A stretch of DNA of 18,584 nt, from NCBI GenBank assembly GCA_041301185.1, contig JBFYSV010000179.1, positions 1 to 18,584 of the forward strand, written 5' to 3'. This document shows, piece by piece, positions 12,609 to 18,584 of the stretch (position 1 is its first letter; each line of letters opens with the position of its first letter). Source of the stretch: JAQBDA01 sp041301185. GTDB taxonomy: Bacteria; Chloroflexota; Anaerolineae; Anaerolineales; UBA4823. Position numbers and translations under genes: made by a program. The notes beneath the pieces were generated by a model that saw nothing but the letters and a program-made list of their open reading frames with translations, searched no databases and was not told where the DNA came from.

Positions 12609-14015
12609 TTATCCTATCGAGCCTTCCATTTGCAGCTGGATCAGGCGGTTCATTTCAATGGCGTACTCCATGGGCAGCTCTTTGACCAGCGGCTCGATAA
12701 AACCAGAGACAACCATGGTGGTGGCTTCTTCTTCGCTCAGGCCGCGGCTCATCAGGTAGAACAACTGCTCCTCCCCCACCCGGGAGACCGAGGCTTCGTG
12801 ACCGATGGTCACATCTTCGGCATCGATCTCGATATAGGGGTAGGTATCCGAGCGGGAGCGGTCGTCCAGAAGTAAGGCGTCGCAGACGACATTGGAGCGC
12901 GAGTCTTCGGCTTCCTTATATACCTTCAGCAAACCCCGGTAAGAGGCCCTGCCGCCGCCCTTGCTGATCGACTTGGAAGTGACCTTGCTGCTGGTGTGGG
13001 GCGCAAAATGGATCACCTTGCCGCCGGCATCCTGGTGTTGACCGGTTCCAGCGAAAGCCATCGAAAGGATCTCGCCGTGGGCGCCGGGTCCCAACAGGTA
13101 GCAGGACGGGTACTTCATGGTCAGCTTGGAGCCCAGGTTCGCATCCACCCACTCCATGGTGCCGCCTTCATATACCAGGGCGCGCTGGGTCACCAGGTTG
13201 TAGACGTTGGTCGACCAGTTCTGGATGGTGGTATAGCGCACGCGGGCGTTCTTCTTGACCACAATCTCGATCACGCCGCTGTGCAGCGAATCGGTGGTGT
13301 AGATCGGGGCGGTACAGCCCTCGACGTAGTGCAGCTGGGCGCCTTCATCGGCGATGATCAGGGTGCGCTCGAACTGCCCGATGTTGGCAACGTTCAGACG
13401 GAAATAAGCCTGCAGGGGCAAATCGACCTTGACGCCCTTGGGGATGTAAATGAACGAGCCGCCCGACCAAACTGCCCCATTCAAGGCTGCGAACTTGTTG
13501 TCCTCGATAGGGATCACCGTGCCGAAGTACTCGCGGAACAAGTCCGGGTGCTGGCGCAAGCCGTCTTCGATGCTCAGGAAAATCACCCCTTGTGCTTCCA
13601 GGTGCTCCTGTACCTTGTGATAGACCATCTCCGATTCATACTGGGCGCCGACACCCGCCAGGAATTTGCGCTCGGCTTCGGGGATGCCCAGCTTATCAAA
13701 GGTTTTTTTAATCGCATCCGGAACATCATCCCAGGAGTCACTGCCTTCATCGGTGGGCTTGACGTAATAGAAGATGCTTTCCAGATCGATTACGCTCAGA
13801 TCGCCGCCCCAGGTGGGCATCGGACGTTTCTGATAGTGTTCCAATGCTTTGAGGCGAAACTCCAACATCCACTGCGGCTCGCCCTTCATTAATGATATTT
13901 TTTCAACAATCTCGCGGTCCAGGCCGCGCTTGGATTTGAACACGTAGGTTTCTGGGTCGTTGAACCCGTATTTATACTCGCCAATGCCATCTAAGATGGC
14001 TGCATCATCGCTCAT
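12609..14015 (-). CDS. sufB: Fe-S cluster scaffold subunit SufB, 468 aa
   Basis: SufB carries the nascent Fe-S cluster on the SufBCD scaffold and receives sulfur from SufS/SufU. The N-terminal part (YKYGFNDPETYVFKSKRGLD) and the core (IPKGVKVDLPLQAYFR, SSKVTSKSISKGGGR, SRSNVVCDALLLDD) are highly typical. The Cys in NVVCDALL matches the essential cysteine of the family. It is full length. A TGGAGGACATCC sequence immediately precedes the ATG, giving a strong ribosome binding site. An 82-bp spacer separates it from sufC and contains a dyad AGTGCG-12-CGCACT (14075-14098) that starts at the sufC stop. Confidence 0.97.
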   Translation of the reverse strand: MSDDAAILDGIGEYKYGFNDPETYVFKSKRGLDREIVEKISLMKGEPQWMLEFRLKALEHYQKRPMPTWGGDLSVIDLESIFYYVKPTDEGSDSWDDVPDAIKKTFDKLGIPEAERKFLAGVGAQYESEMVYHKVQEHLEAQGVIFLSIEDGLRQHPDLFREYFGTVIPIEDNKFAALNGAVWSGGSFIYIPKGVKVDLPLQAYFRLNVANIGQFERTLIIADEGAQLHYVEGCTAPIYTTDSLHSGVIEIVVKKNARVRYTTIQNWSTNVYNLVTQRALVYEGGTMEWVDANLGSKLTMKYPSCYLLGPGAHGEILSMAFAGTGQHQDAGGKVIHFAPHTSSKVTSKSISKGGGRASYRGLLKVYKEAEDSRSNVVCDALLLDDRSRSDTYPYIEIDAEDVTIGHEASVSRVGEEQLFYLMSRGLSEEEATTMVVSGFIEPLVKELPMEYAIEMNRLIQLQMEGSIG

Positions 14016-14097
14016 GGATGTCCTCCAGTAATGTTCTGAACACGCAATACACCGATAAAAACAAACCGGCGTGCAGTGCGTCTAGCTTCCGGCGCAC

Positions 14098-14871
14098 TCA
14101 GGCGGAAACCGGTTCGTACTTCTCGCGCAGCCAGTCGTAGCCGTGCTCTTCCAGGTGCAACGCCAGGTCGGCGCCGCCGGATTCGACGATCCGCCCGCCC
14201 AGCATGATGTGGACGACGTCCGGCTTGATATAGTTCAAGATGCGCTGGTAGTGGGTGATGACCAGCACGCCCAGCTCGGGGCCGCGCAGGGCATTGACGC
14301 CCTCCGAGACGATGCGCAAGGCGTCGATATCCAGGCCCGAATCGGTCTCGTCCAAGATGGCGATCTCGGGGCGCAGGGTTGCCATCTGCAAAATCTCGGC
14401 GCGCTTCTTCTCGCCGCCGGAGAAACCCTCGTTCAGGTAGCGCCCGGCGAAGTTGTGGTCCATCTTGAGCAAATCCATCTTCTCTTTGAGCGTCTTGCGG
14501 AATTCCGGGATGGGGATCCCCTTATCTTCGGGGTTTTCGGCGCGCCGGCGGGCGTTGATCGCCGTGCGCAGAAAGTTCGCCACCGACACACCCGGGATAG
14601 AGACCGGATACTGGAAGGCGAGGAAGACGCCCAGGCGAGAGCGCTCGTCCGGTTCCAGCTCAAGGATATTCTGACCTTTGAACCAGGCCTCGCCGCCGGT
14701 CACTTCGTAGTTGGGGTGCCCCATCAGGGCGTATGCAAGGGTGGATTTTCCGGTGCCATTCGGGCCCATCAAAGCGTGGACTTCGCCCTGGTTGACGGTC
14801 AAGTCGACTCCCTTGAGGATCTCTTTACCTTCGACGCTGACTTGTAAATTACGGATGGATAACTCAGACAT
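14098..14871 (-). CDS. sufC: Fe-S assembly ATPase SufC, 258 aa
   Basis: An ABC-type soluble ATPase that drives conformational change in the SufBCD complex. The Walker A motif is GPNGTGKST (36-44), the signature is FSGGEKKR and the Walker B region is AILDETDSGLDID. Length and motifs match SufC rather than a transporter ATPase. I start at ATG 14871 because MSELSIRNLQV is the expected family N-terminus and AAGGAG lies 10 nt upstream. An in-frame extension to 14946 adds 25 residues unlike the family. It is the first gene of the suf operon, about 80 nt downstream of the nearer promoter. Confidence 0.96.
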   Translation of the reverse strand: MSELSIRNLQVSVEGKEILKGVDLTVNQGEVHALMGPNGTGKSTLAYALMGHPNYEVTGGEAWFKGQNILELEPDERSRLGVFLAFQYPVSIPGVSVANFLRTAINARRRAENPEDKGIPIPEFRKTLKEKMDLLKMDHNFAGRYLNEGFSGGEKKRAEILQMATLRPEIAILDETDSGLDIDALRIVSEGVNALRGPELGVLVITHYQRILNYIKPDVVHIMLGGRIVESGGADLALHLEEHGYDWLREKYEPVSA

Positions 14872-14956
14872 GGATTGTAGACTCCTTAAAATTCTGCACA
14901 ATTTCTTCCTGTGGTATTCCTTTGGGAGGATTTGCCTCACCGGCAACCAGGCAGGG

Positions 14957-14985
14957 ATTATAGCAGGCTCAGCGCACTACGTCAA
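14957..14985 (-). promoter_or_regulatory. suf operon promoter P1
   Basis: TTGACG (14985-14980) and TATAAT (14962-14957) are separated by exactly 17 bp on the minus strand. The predicted start near 14950 leaves a leader of about 79 nt before sufC. Confidence 0.8.
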
Positions 14986-15016
14986 TATTTACGATAAAAA
15001 TCTAATATATTGCACA

Positions 15017-15045
15017 ATTATAGCAGCCGGACTGCGATTCGTCAA
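15017..15045 (-). promoter_or_regulatory. suf operon promoter P2 (duplicate of P1)
   Basis: TTGACG (15045-15040) and TATAAT (15022-15017) are again 17 bp apart. P2 lies 60 bp upstream of P1 in the duplicated unit, and its -35 faces the -35 of the regulator promoter. Confidence 0.78.
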
Positions 15046-15076
15046 TAATATTTAGTATAAAAATCTTAATATTGAC
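15041..15076. promoter_or_regulatory. Putative shared operator between the divergent -35 boxes
   Basis: A dyad with arms GTCAATA (15041-15047) and TATTGAC (15070-15076) contains most of both divergent -35 hexamers, with AT-rich sequence between including ATAAAAATCT. A repressor bound here could block both directions. A weaker version of the dyad occurs in unit A (14981-15016). The motif does not match the CAAC-N6-GTTG site I recall for cyanobacterial SufR. Confidence 0.5.
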
Positions 15077-15100
15077 AAATATCCAGGCGCATGTTATGAT
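15072..15100 (+). promoter_or_regulatory. Promoter of the sufR-sufT unit
   Basis: TTGACA (15072-15077) and TATGAT (15095-15100) are 17 bp apart. The predicted start near 15107 gives a leader of about 15 nt, containing AAGGG just before the ATG at 15122. Confidence 0.8.
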
Positions 15101-15121
15101 TTTTTTCGGATAAGGGATGCA

Positions 15122-15790
15122 ATGATGTTGACGAAAACGATTGCCGAAGATCAAAACAAGAGCACCCGGGAAAAAGTGATGCAAACCCTGCTCAGCCGCC
15201 AGCGCTGCACCATCAATGAGCTGGCTGAGGCGGTGGAGATCAACCCGATCTCAGTGCGCCACCATATCGCCCGCCTGGAAGCGGAGGGGCTGGTCACCTC
15301 CGAAGAGGAGCGGCACGGGGTGGGACGGCCGCGCCGCCTGTACTACCTGACCGAGGGCGGGCTGGAGCACTTCCCCTCCCGCTATATGAAGCTCACCATC
15401 CGCCTGCTCGAACAGCTCAAAGGCAGCATGCCGGACAGCATGGTGCGCCAGCTCTTCACCCAGATGGCGGAGGGTATGGCAGCCGAAGTGCAGGCCGAAG
15501 CGCAGGACCTGAGCCTGGAACAGCGCCTGACCCTGGTTACCGGCTTGCTCAGCCAGGAGGGCTTCACCGTGGAATGGGAGAAACAGGGCAGCAAGTACCT
15601 GATCCGTGAGATCAGCTGTCCGTACTACCACGTTGGGCAGACCCATCCCGAAGTCTGCGTTATGGATCAAACCCTGATCTCCACCGTGCTGGATGTGCCG
15701 GCGGAAAAAATCCGCTGCGTGCTCAATGGGGACGCTCACTGCACCTACGTGGTGGAGCAGAACAATTCATCGGAGAACTCTCATGGCTGA
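15122..15790 (+). CDS. sufR: SufR-like Fe-S-sensing transcriptional repressor, 222 aa
   Basis: Residues 15-80 form a winged helix-turn-helix (INELAEAVEINPISVRHHIA, then a wing with GVGRPRRLYYLT). The C-terminal part has four cysteines at 166, 179, 199 and 207 (SCPYYH, EVCVMD, IRCVLN and AHCTYV). SufR proteins bind a Fe-S cluster through C-terminal cysteines and repress suf genes when clusters are sufficient. The divergent position, 250 bp from sufC with back-to-back promoters, supports that role and autoregulation. ATG 15122 and ATG 15125 are both possible; AAGGG at 15112-15116 is 5 or 8 nt away. The stop overlaps the next gene by 8 bp. The cluster type and exact ligands cannot be read from the sequence. 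Confidence 0.88.
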   Translation: MMLTKTIAEDQNKSTREKVMQTLLSRQRCTINELAEAVEINPISVRHHIARLEAEGLVTSEEERHGVGRPRRLYYLTEGGLEHFPSRYMKLTIRLLEQLKGSMPDSMVRQLFTQMAEGMAAEVQAEAQDLSLEQRLTLVTGLLSQEGFTVEWEKQGSKYLIREISCPYYHVGQTHPEVCVMDQTLISTVLDVPAEKIRCVLNGDAHCTYVVEQNNSSENSHG

Positions 15791-16127
15791 AACAACCCAA
15801 TATAAAGTCACCTGGGTGGTCGAGAGCACCCACCCCGAGCTGGTCGAGCCTTTGCGCGAATCGTTGCGCCAGGTGGTTGACCCCGAGATCGGTCTGAACA
15901 TCATCGAGCTGGGCCTGATCCGGGATGTGCAGGTAGAGGACGATAAAGCCACGGTCACCATGATCCTGACCACGCCCTTCTGCCCGTATGGTCCGGCGAT
16001 GCTGGAGATGTCTCGCGCCAAAGCTGAGGAAGCCCTCAAGCGCCCGACGACGATCGAGATGGGCATGCAGATGTGGGATCTATCTTTCATGGAAGAAGGC
16101 GCCGGCGCGGATTGGGGCATGTGGTAG
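15783..16127 (+). CDS. sufT: MIP18/SufT-like Fe-S assembly factor (DUF59), 114 aa
   Basis: The DUF59 core is clear: VVDPEIGLNIIELGLI at 31-46, then beta strands and TTPFCPYGPAM with the conserved Cys67. Proteins of this family (SufT, PaaD, MIP18) help mature or deliver Fe-S clusters. Length is typical of a stand-alone DUF59 protein. Its ATG lies inside the end of sufR (8-bp overlap), so the two are translationally coupled. It ends 50 nt before a strong terminator. The position beside the suf operon favours SufT over PaaD, since no phenylacetate genes are near. Confidence 0.9.
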   Translation: MAETTQYKVTWVVESTHPELVEPLRESLRQVVDPEIGLNIIELGLIRDVQVEDDKATVTMILTTPFCPYGPAMLEMSRAKAEEALKRPTTIEMGMQMWDLSFMEEGAGADWGMW

Positions 16128-16177
16128 CCGAGGGTTCTTGCACCAGTCAGTTTATGGCTTATTGATGAGACGGATAC

Positions 16178-16238
16178 ACTTCCCGCAGGTTGGCTGTACA
16201 GAAATCATTCTGTTACAAAACCTGCGGGAAGTTTTTTT
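16178..16238 (+). terminator. Intrinsic terminator of the sufR-sufT unit
   Basis: A perfect 14-bp stem, ACTTCCCGCAGGTT (16178-16191) with its complement at 16219-16232, is followed by seven T. The 27-nt loop can extend the hairpin further through TGTA/TACA and CAGAA/TTCTG with small bulges. The reverse strand lacks an equally good T run. Confidence 0.92.
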
Positions 16239-16292
16239 CTGGCACATGATTACCCTCAGATCGACTCTATCCGGTACTCATCGCATGTTTTG

Positions 16293-16328
16293 ACCCTCAC
16301 CCCTGCCCTCCCTCAAAATGGGGGAGAG
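16293..16328. repeat. Degenerate CCCTCACCCC-type dispersed repeat
   Basis: CCCTCACCCCTGCCCTCC is followed by a short hairpin CTCCC/GGGAG around TCAAAATG. Repeats beginning CCCTCACCCC and containing a CTCCC...GGGAG palindrome are scattered in many GC-rich genomes. The rest of 16239-16528 holds a dyad, a -10 box and an untranslated leader but no gene. Confidence 0.45.
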
Positions 16329-16368
16329 TATGATCAGAAAAATTGAGGGGGAATGTCCTGGAATTCAT

Positions 16369-16400
16369 TTGATTCTCATCGGAAAATTTATGTGAATCAA
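16369..16400. promoter_or_regulatory. Putative operator dyad upstream of the exported protein pair
   Basis: TTGATTCTCAT (16369-16379) and ATGTGAATCAA (16390-16400) form an inverted repeat with 10 of 11 positions matching and a 10-bp spacer. The right arm covers the place where the -35 of the downstream promoter would lie. An activator or repressor site is possible. Confidence 0.5.
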
Positions 16401-16416
16401 TCCCTACTATTTGGAG

Positions 16417-16422
16417 TATAAT
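16417..16422 (+). promoter_or_regulatory. -10 element of the exported protein pair
   Basis: TATAAT is a perfect -10. The hexamer 17 bp upstream (GAATCA) is a poor -35 and overlaps the dyad, so the promoter may need an activator. The predicted start near 16429 gives a leader of about 100 nt. Confidence 0.5.
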
Positions 16423-16528
16423 CACTTAATATGTATGGGGCAATACACAAATTCAAACGCATATCAACCAGATTTCTAGACCCAATCTAAACATCAACCA
16501 TAAGAACAAATCAGTCAAGGAGGGTATT

Positions 16529-17074
16529 ATGCGCAAACTGTTCATCCCGATCACGCTGGGGCTACTCTTGGTAGCGGCCTTGTTTGGAGGCATGCAGATC
16601 GCTCGCAGCCAGGCGACCACCCCGGGCGGAGACCAGGTGATCCTGGAAAGCCAGACCCAGGGTGAGAACGTGCGTGAGATTTCCGCGCCTTCCGACGAGG
16701 CGCCCAAGGAGCCGAATATCGGCTTCATTGACTCGCCGTCATCCACCTGCTACCAGCCCGACCCGGCGAAAGACGAGTGCTTCATCAACTGGTATTACCA
16801 ATCCGTGGATGCCGCTCCGAATTACATGATCAGCATGACCGTTCAATTGAATGCAATCGGTTTTGTGGCGCGCACGCATGGTTTCTTTCAAACCAGCATG
16901 TACGTGCCCTATAACATGGTTCCTAACGGTTACAAAGTGGCTTGCGGAGCGCTGGGTGCGGGGGGCAACCCTTATTGGGGGAATGCCTATGCCTGGACGA
17001 TCCGCGCCCGGGATTCAGCCAACCTGGGATCGGCCAACTACGGCACCACCTACTGCCCGGCATATACACCCTGA
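16529..17074 (+). CDS. Exported four-cysteine protein, 181 aa
   Basis: The N-terminus is a classical signal peptide: MRK, a hydrophobic core (LFIPITLGLLLVAALFGG) and a likely signal peptidase I site after ARSQA near residue 30. A short acidic linker leads to a domain of about 115 residues beginning GFIDSPSSTCY and ending ANYGTTYCPA. Four cysteines (TCY, DECFINW, VACG, YCPA) could form two disulfides outside the cell. I do not recognise the domain. GGAGG lies just before the ATG. It is followed after 24 nt by a longer paralogue, and the two look co-transcribed. The function is unknown, and a secreted or surface role is inferred only from the signal peptide. Confidence 0.85.
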   Translation: MRKLFIPITLGLLLVAALFGGMQIARSQATTPGGDQVILESQTQGENVREISAPSDEAPKEPNIGFIDSPSSTCYQPDPAKDECFINWYYQSVDAAPNYMISMTVQLNAIGFVARTHGFFQTSMYVPYNMVPNGYKVACGALGAGGNPYWGNAYAWTIRARDSANLGSANYGTTYCPAYTP

Positions 17075-17098
17075 GCCGGCTGCCATGAGGATATCTTG

Positions 17099-17980
17099 AT
17101 GTCTCATCCCTGGAGAATCAGCCTTCTGGCGCTAGCCAGCCTGGTGGGGCTGGCATTTGCCTGGGGAGCCGTGCGCGCCGCGGGTACTGCTCAGCTTGCC
17201 GCGCCGCAGCCCCCGCCTGCCCTCCCCACCCCCACGGCGCTCTTTGATGTGCCGCAAGTCTCCCCCGGAGACGCCGCACCCGGCAGCGACCGCCAGCGCG
17301 ATCCCGTCAGCCCGGACGCGCCGGACATCTCGTTCATTGACAGCCCCAGCGCCACCTGCTACCTGCCGCGCCCCGGCACTGACACCTGTTACATTACCTG
17401 GAACTACCTGTACGTATCTGCCGGCTCATCGCAATACATCATCAGCATGACGGTCAATATCAGCAACCAAATGAGCGCTTACTTTTCAGGTTTCTTTCAG
17501 ACATCGATGTTCATTCCTGGGAATATGCTGGGCAAAGGCTTTCGCGTGGCTTGCGGCACGCCCGGCTCGGGGGGCAACCCCGACCTGGGGAATCAATATA
17601 GCTATACCATCCGGGCGCGGGAGACCGGCGGATTGAAATCAGCAAACTATGGCTCAGTGACCTGCCCTGCCGACCAGGTGCCGCTGTATCAGCTGGACCT
17701 CAGCGGTCCTGCCAGCAATAAGCCCAACGCCAACTCCACCTTTACCGCCAGCAGCTTGCCGATCACAGCAACACTGCCCCTGACCTACGTCTGGCAGGTG
17801 GAGGGCTACCCGCTGATCACCCAGACGGGTGGGATCAGCGCCACGCAAGATTTTGCCTGGGACAGCACCGGCACAAAGGCGCTGACCGTGACCCTTTCCA
17901 ACCCGGCGAGCAGCCTGGTGCAGACCGCTACGATTACCATCGAGCCGTACTGGGTGTACCTGCCCATGCAACGCAAATAG
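17099..17980 (+). CDS. Exported four-cysteine protein with C-terminal Ig/PKD-like domain, 293 aa
   Basis: A signal peptide (about 1-28, hydrophobic LLALASLVGLAFAWGAV, cleavage near VRAAG) is followed by a Pro-rich linker. The next domain is about half identical, by eye, to the upstream protein: SFIDSPSATCY, DTCYITW, GFFQTSMFIP, VACGTPGSGGNP, TIRARE and ANYGSVTCPA, with the same four cysteines. It then has an extra domain of about 90 residues resembling a PKD or Ig-like beta sandwich (PLTYVWQVEG ... TKALTVTLSNP), and it ends WVYLPMQRK. ATG 17099 is preferred over an adjacent in-frame TTG, with GAGG about 8 nt upstream. The added domain suggests surface attachment or presentation; the function of the shared domain is unknown. 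Confidence 0.87.
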   Translation: MSHPWRISLLALASLVGLAFAWGAVRAAGTAQLAAPQPPPALPTPTALFDVPQVSPGDAAPGSDRQRDPVSPDAPDISFIDSPSATCYLPRPGTDTCYITWNYLYVSAGSSQYIISMTVNISNQMSAYFSGFFQTSMFIPGNMLGKGFRVACGTPGSGGNPDLGNQYSYTIRARETGGLKSANYGSVTCPADQVPLYQLDLSGPASNKPNANSTFTASSLPITATLPLTYVWQVEGYPLITQTGGISATQDFAWDSTGTKALTVTLSNPASSLVQTATITIEPYWVYLPMQRK

Positions 17981-17994
17981 CCAGAGCATTGATG

Positions 17995-18000
17995 TATAAT
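17995..18000 (+). promoter_or_regulatory. -10 element close to the DUF5995-like gene
   Basis: TATAAT ends 10 nt before the ATG at 18011. A start 6 to 7 nt downstream would leave only about 3 to 4 nt of leader. No good -35 is visible and no Shine-Dalgarno lies between. If functional, the mRNA would be nearly leaderless. Confidence 0.45.
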
Positions 18001-18010
18001 CTGTACGATT

Positions 18011-18584
18011 ATGGCTGAAAACGAGCAGGTCATCCAGCACATGCAATCCCTGGTCGACGGCTGGCAAGCTGCTGCCGACCGCCGGGCGTCGTTTCTGACC
18101 TGCTACCAGATGATGACCAGCAATATGCTGAGGGCGATCGAAGCGGGCGAGTTTAACGACCCGGAATGGGTCTACAGCCTGCTGCACCACTTTGCCGGGT
18201 ATTATTTCAACGCCTTGCAGGCTTACGAATCGGATAGCCCGGATACACCCGCCATCTGGCGCCAGGCATTTGAAGCAACCCGCCAGCACGATACCAGGAT
18301 CTTGCAAAATCTGCTGCTGGGCATGAATGCCCATATCAACTATGACCTGGTCTTTACTCTGGTGGATATGCTCGAGCCAGAATGGGCACAGCTCACCTCC
18401 GACGAGCGCCAGGGACGCTACGACGACCACTGCCATGTCAACACAGTCATCCGGCGCACCATTGACGCGGTGCAAGATACGATCATCGAGCCAGACGATC
18501 CGTGGATGGACCTTGCCGACCGGCTGATGGGCGGTGTGGATGAATGGATCGTGGCGCGCATGATCACCCAATGGCGGGATGAGG
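18011..18584 (+). CDS. DUF5995-like protein (partial, 3' end outside the window)
   Basis: The frame is open from ATG 18011 to the window end, giving 191 residues. It is soluble and mostly helical, beginning MAENEQVIQHMQSLVDGW. The segment LLGMNAHINYDL (about residues 102-113), followed by DDHCHVN, is the signature I associate with the DUF5995 family. The conserved His and Asp residues there could bind a metal. The biochemical role of the family is unknown to me. The gene begins 30 nt after the exported protein gene, with its own TATAAT close to the start, so it may be transcribed separately. An antisense frame across this region is a shadow. Confidence 0.82.
   Translation, partial: MAENEQVIQHMQSLVDGWQAAADRRASFLTCYQMMTSNMLRAIEAGEFNDPEWVYSLLHHFAGYYFNALQAYESDSPDTPAIWRQAFEATRQHDTRILQNLLLGMNAHINYDLVFTLVDMLEPEWAQLTSDERQGRYDDHCHVNTVIRRTIDAVQDTIIEPDDPWMDLADRLMGGVDEWIVARMITQWRDE

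Larger units (their letters stand above)
14957..15077. repeat. Tandem duplication (2 x about 60 bp) in the suf control region
   Basis: Unit A (14957-15016) and unit B (15017-15077) match along their length. Both start ATTATAGCAG, both have CGTCAATA about 24 bp in, both contain ATAAAAATCT, and both end in an ATATTG motif (ATATTGCACA in A, ATATTGACA in B). The ATTATA boxes are exactly 60 bp apart. Each unit holds a complete minus-strand promoter. Confidence 0.85.

Noticed and set aside
16431..16490. 19-codon open frame in the leader of the exported protein pair, considered as a leader peptide
   Set aside because: It has no ribosome binding site, starts almost at the predicted transcription start and shows no regulatory codon run or attenuator hairpin after it.
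17654..18571. 305-codon minus-strand open frame
   Set aside because: It is antisense to two convincing genes, the exported protein and the DUF5995-like gene, and has no recognisable motif.

Overview
The window looks like a piece of a Chloroflexota chromosome, probably close to the Anaerolineae. This is an inference. It rests on the GC-rich coding sequence, a Thr-Pro-rich exported protein with a typical C-terminal beta domain, exported proteins ending in a YLP-type tail, a SufU-type SUF operon with a divergent SufR-like repressor, and REP-like dispersed repeats. No rRNA or tRNA gene, CRISPR array or complete insertion sequence is visible.

Left edge (1-960). This part is AT-richer than the rest. 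It holds the possible 5' end of a group II intron on the minus strand (partial, running off the window), an unidentified 158-residue protein gene with its own promoter, and a stretch in which I see no gene.

Signalling operon (8528 to 961, minus strand). Four tightly packed genes follow a TTGACT-17-TACACT promoter. The first encodes a response regulator with GAF, PAS, GGDEF and EAL domains, and both c-di-GMP active sites are intact. The second encodes a membrane sensor histidine kinase with intact catalytic motifs. The third encodes a REC-PAS protein whose kinase core has lost the phospho-accepting His and most of the ATP-binding motifs, so it looks like a pseudokinase. The fourth encodes a membrane-anchored surface protein with a long Thr-Pro linker, coupled to the third gene by an ATGA overlap. 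The likely theme is sensing an external signal, controlling c-di-GMP and changing the cell surface.

SUF iron-sulfur operon (14871 to 8821, minus strand) and divergent regulator. The order is sufC-sufB-sufD-orf95-sufS-sufU-Rieske ferredoxin. Facing away from it are a SufR-like repressor with four C-terminal cysteines and an overlapping MIP18/SufT-like gene, which ends at a strong intrinsic terminator. The region between the two units carries a tandem duplication of about 60 bp. It creates two near-identical TTGACG-17-TATAAT promoters for suf, and the second lies back-to-back with the regulator's TTGACA-17-TATGAT promoter across an AT-rich dyad. This looks like a shared autoregulatory operator. 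SufBCD would be the scaffold complex, SufS with SufU the sulfur source, and SufT and the Rieske protein accessory parts. orf95 is an uncharacterised small protein embedded in the operon.

Right edge (16240-18584, plus strand). Two tandem exported paralogues share a four-cysteine domain and lie behind a 32-bp dyad and a TATAAT element. They are followed by the 5' part of a DUF5995-like gene with a -10 box so close to its ATG that the mRNA may be leaderless.
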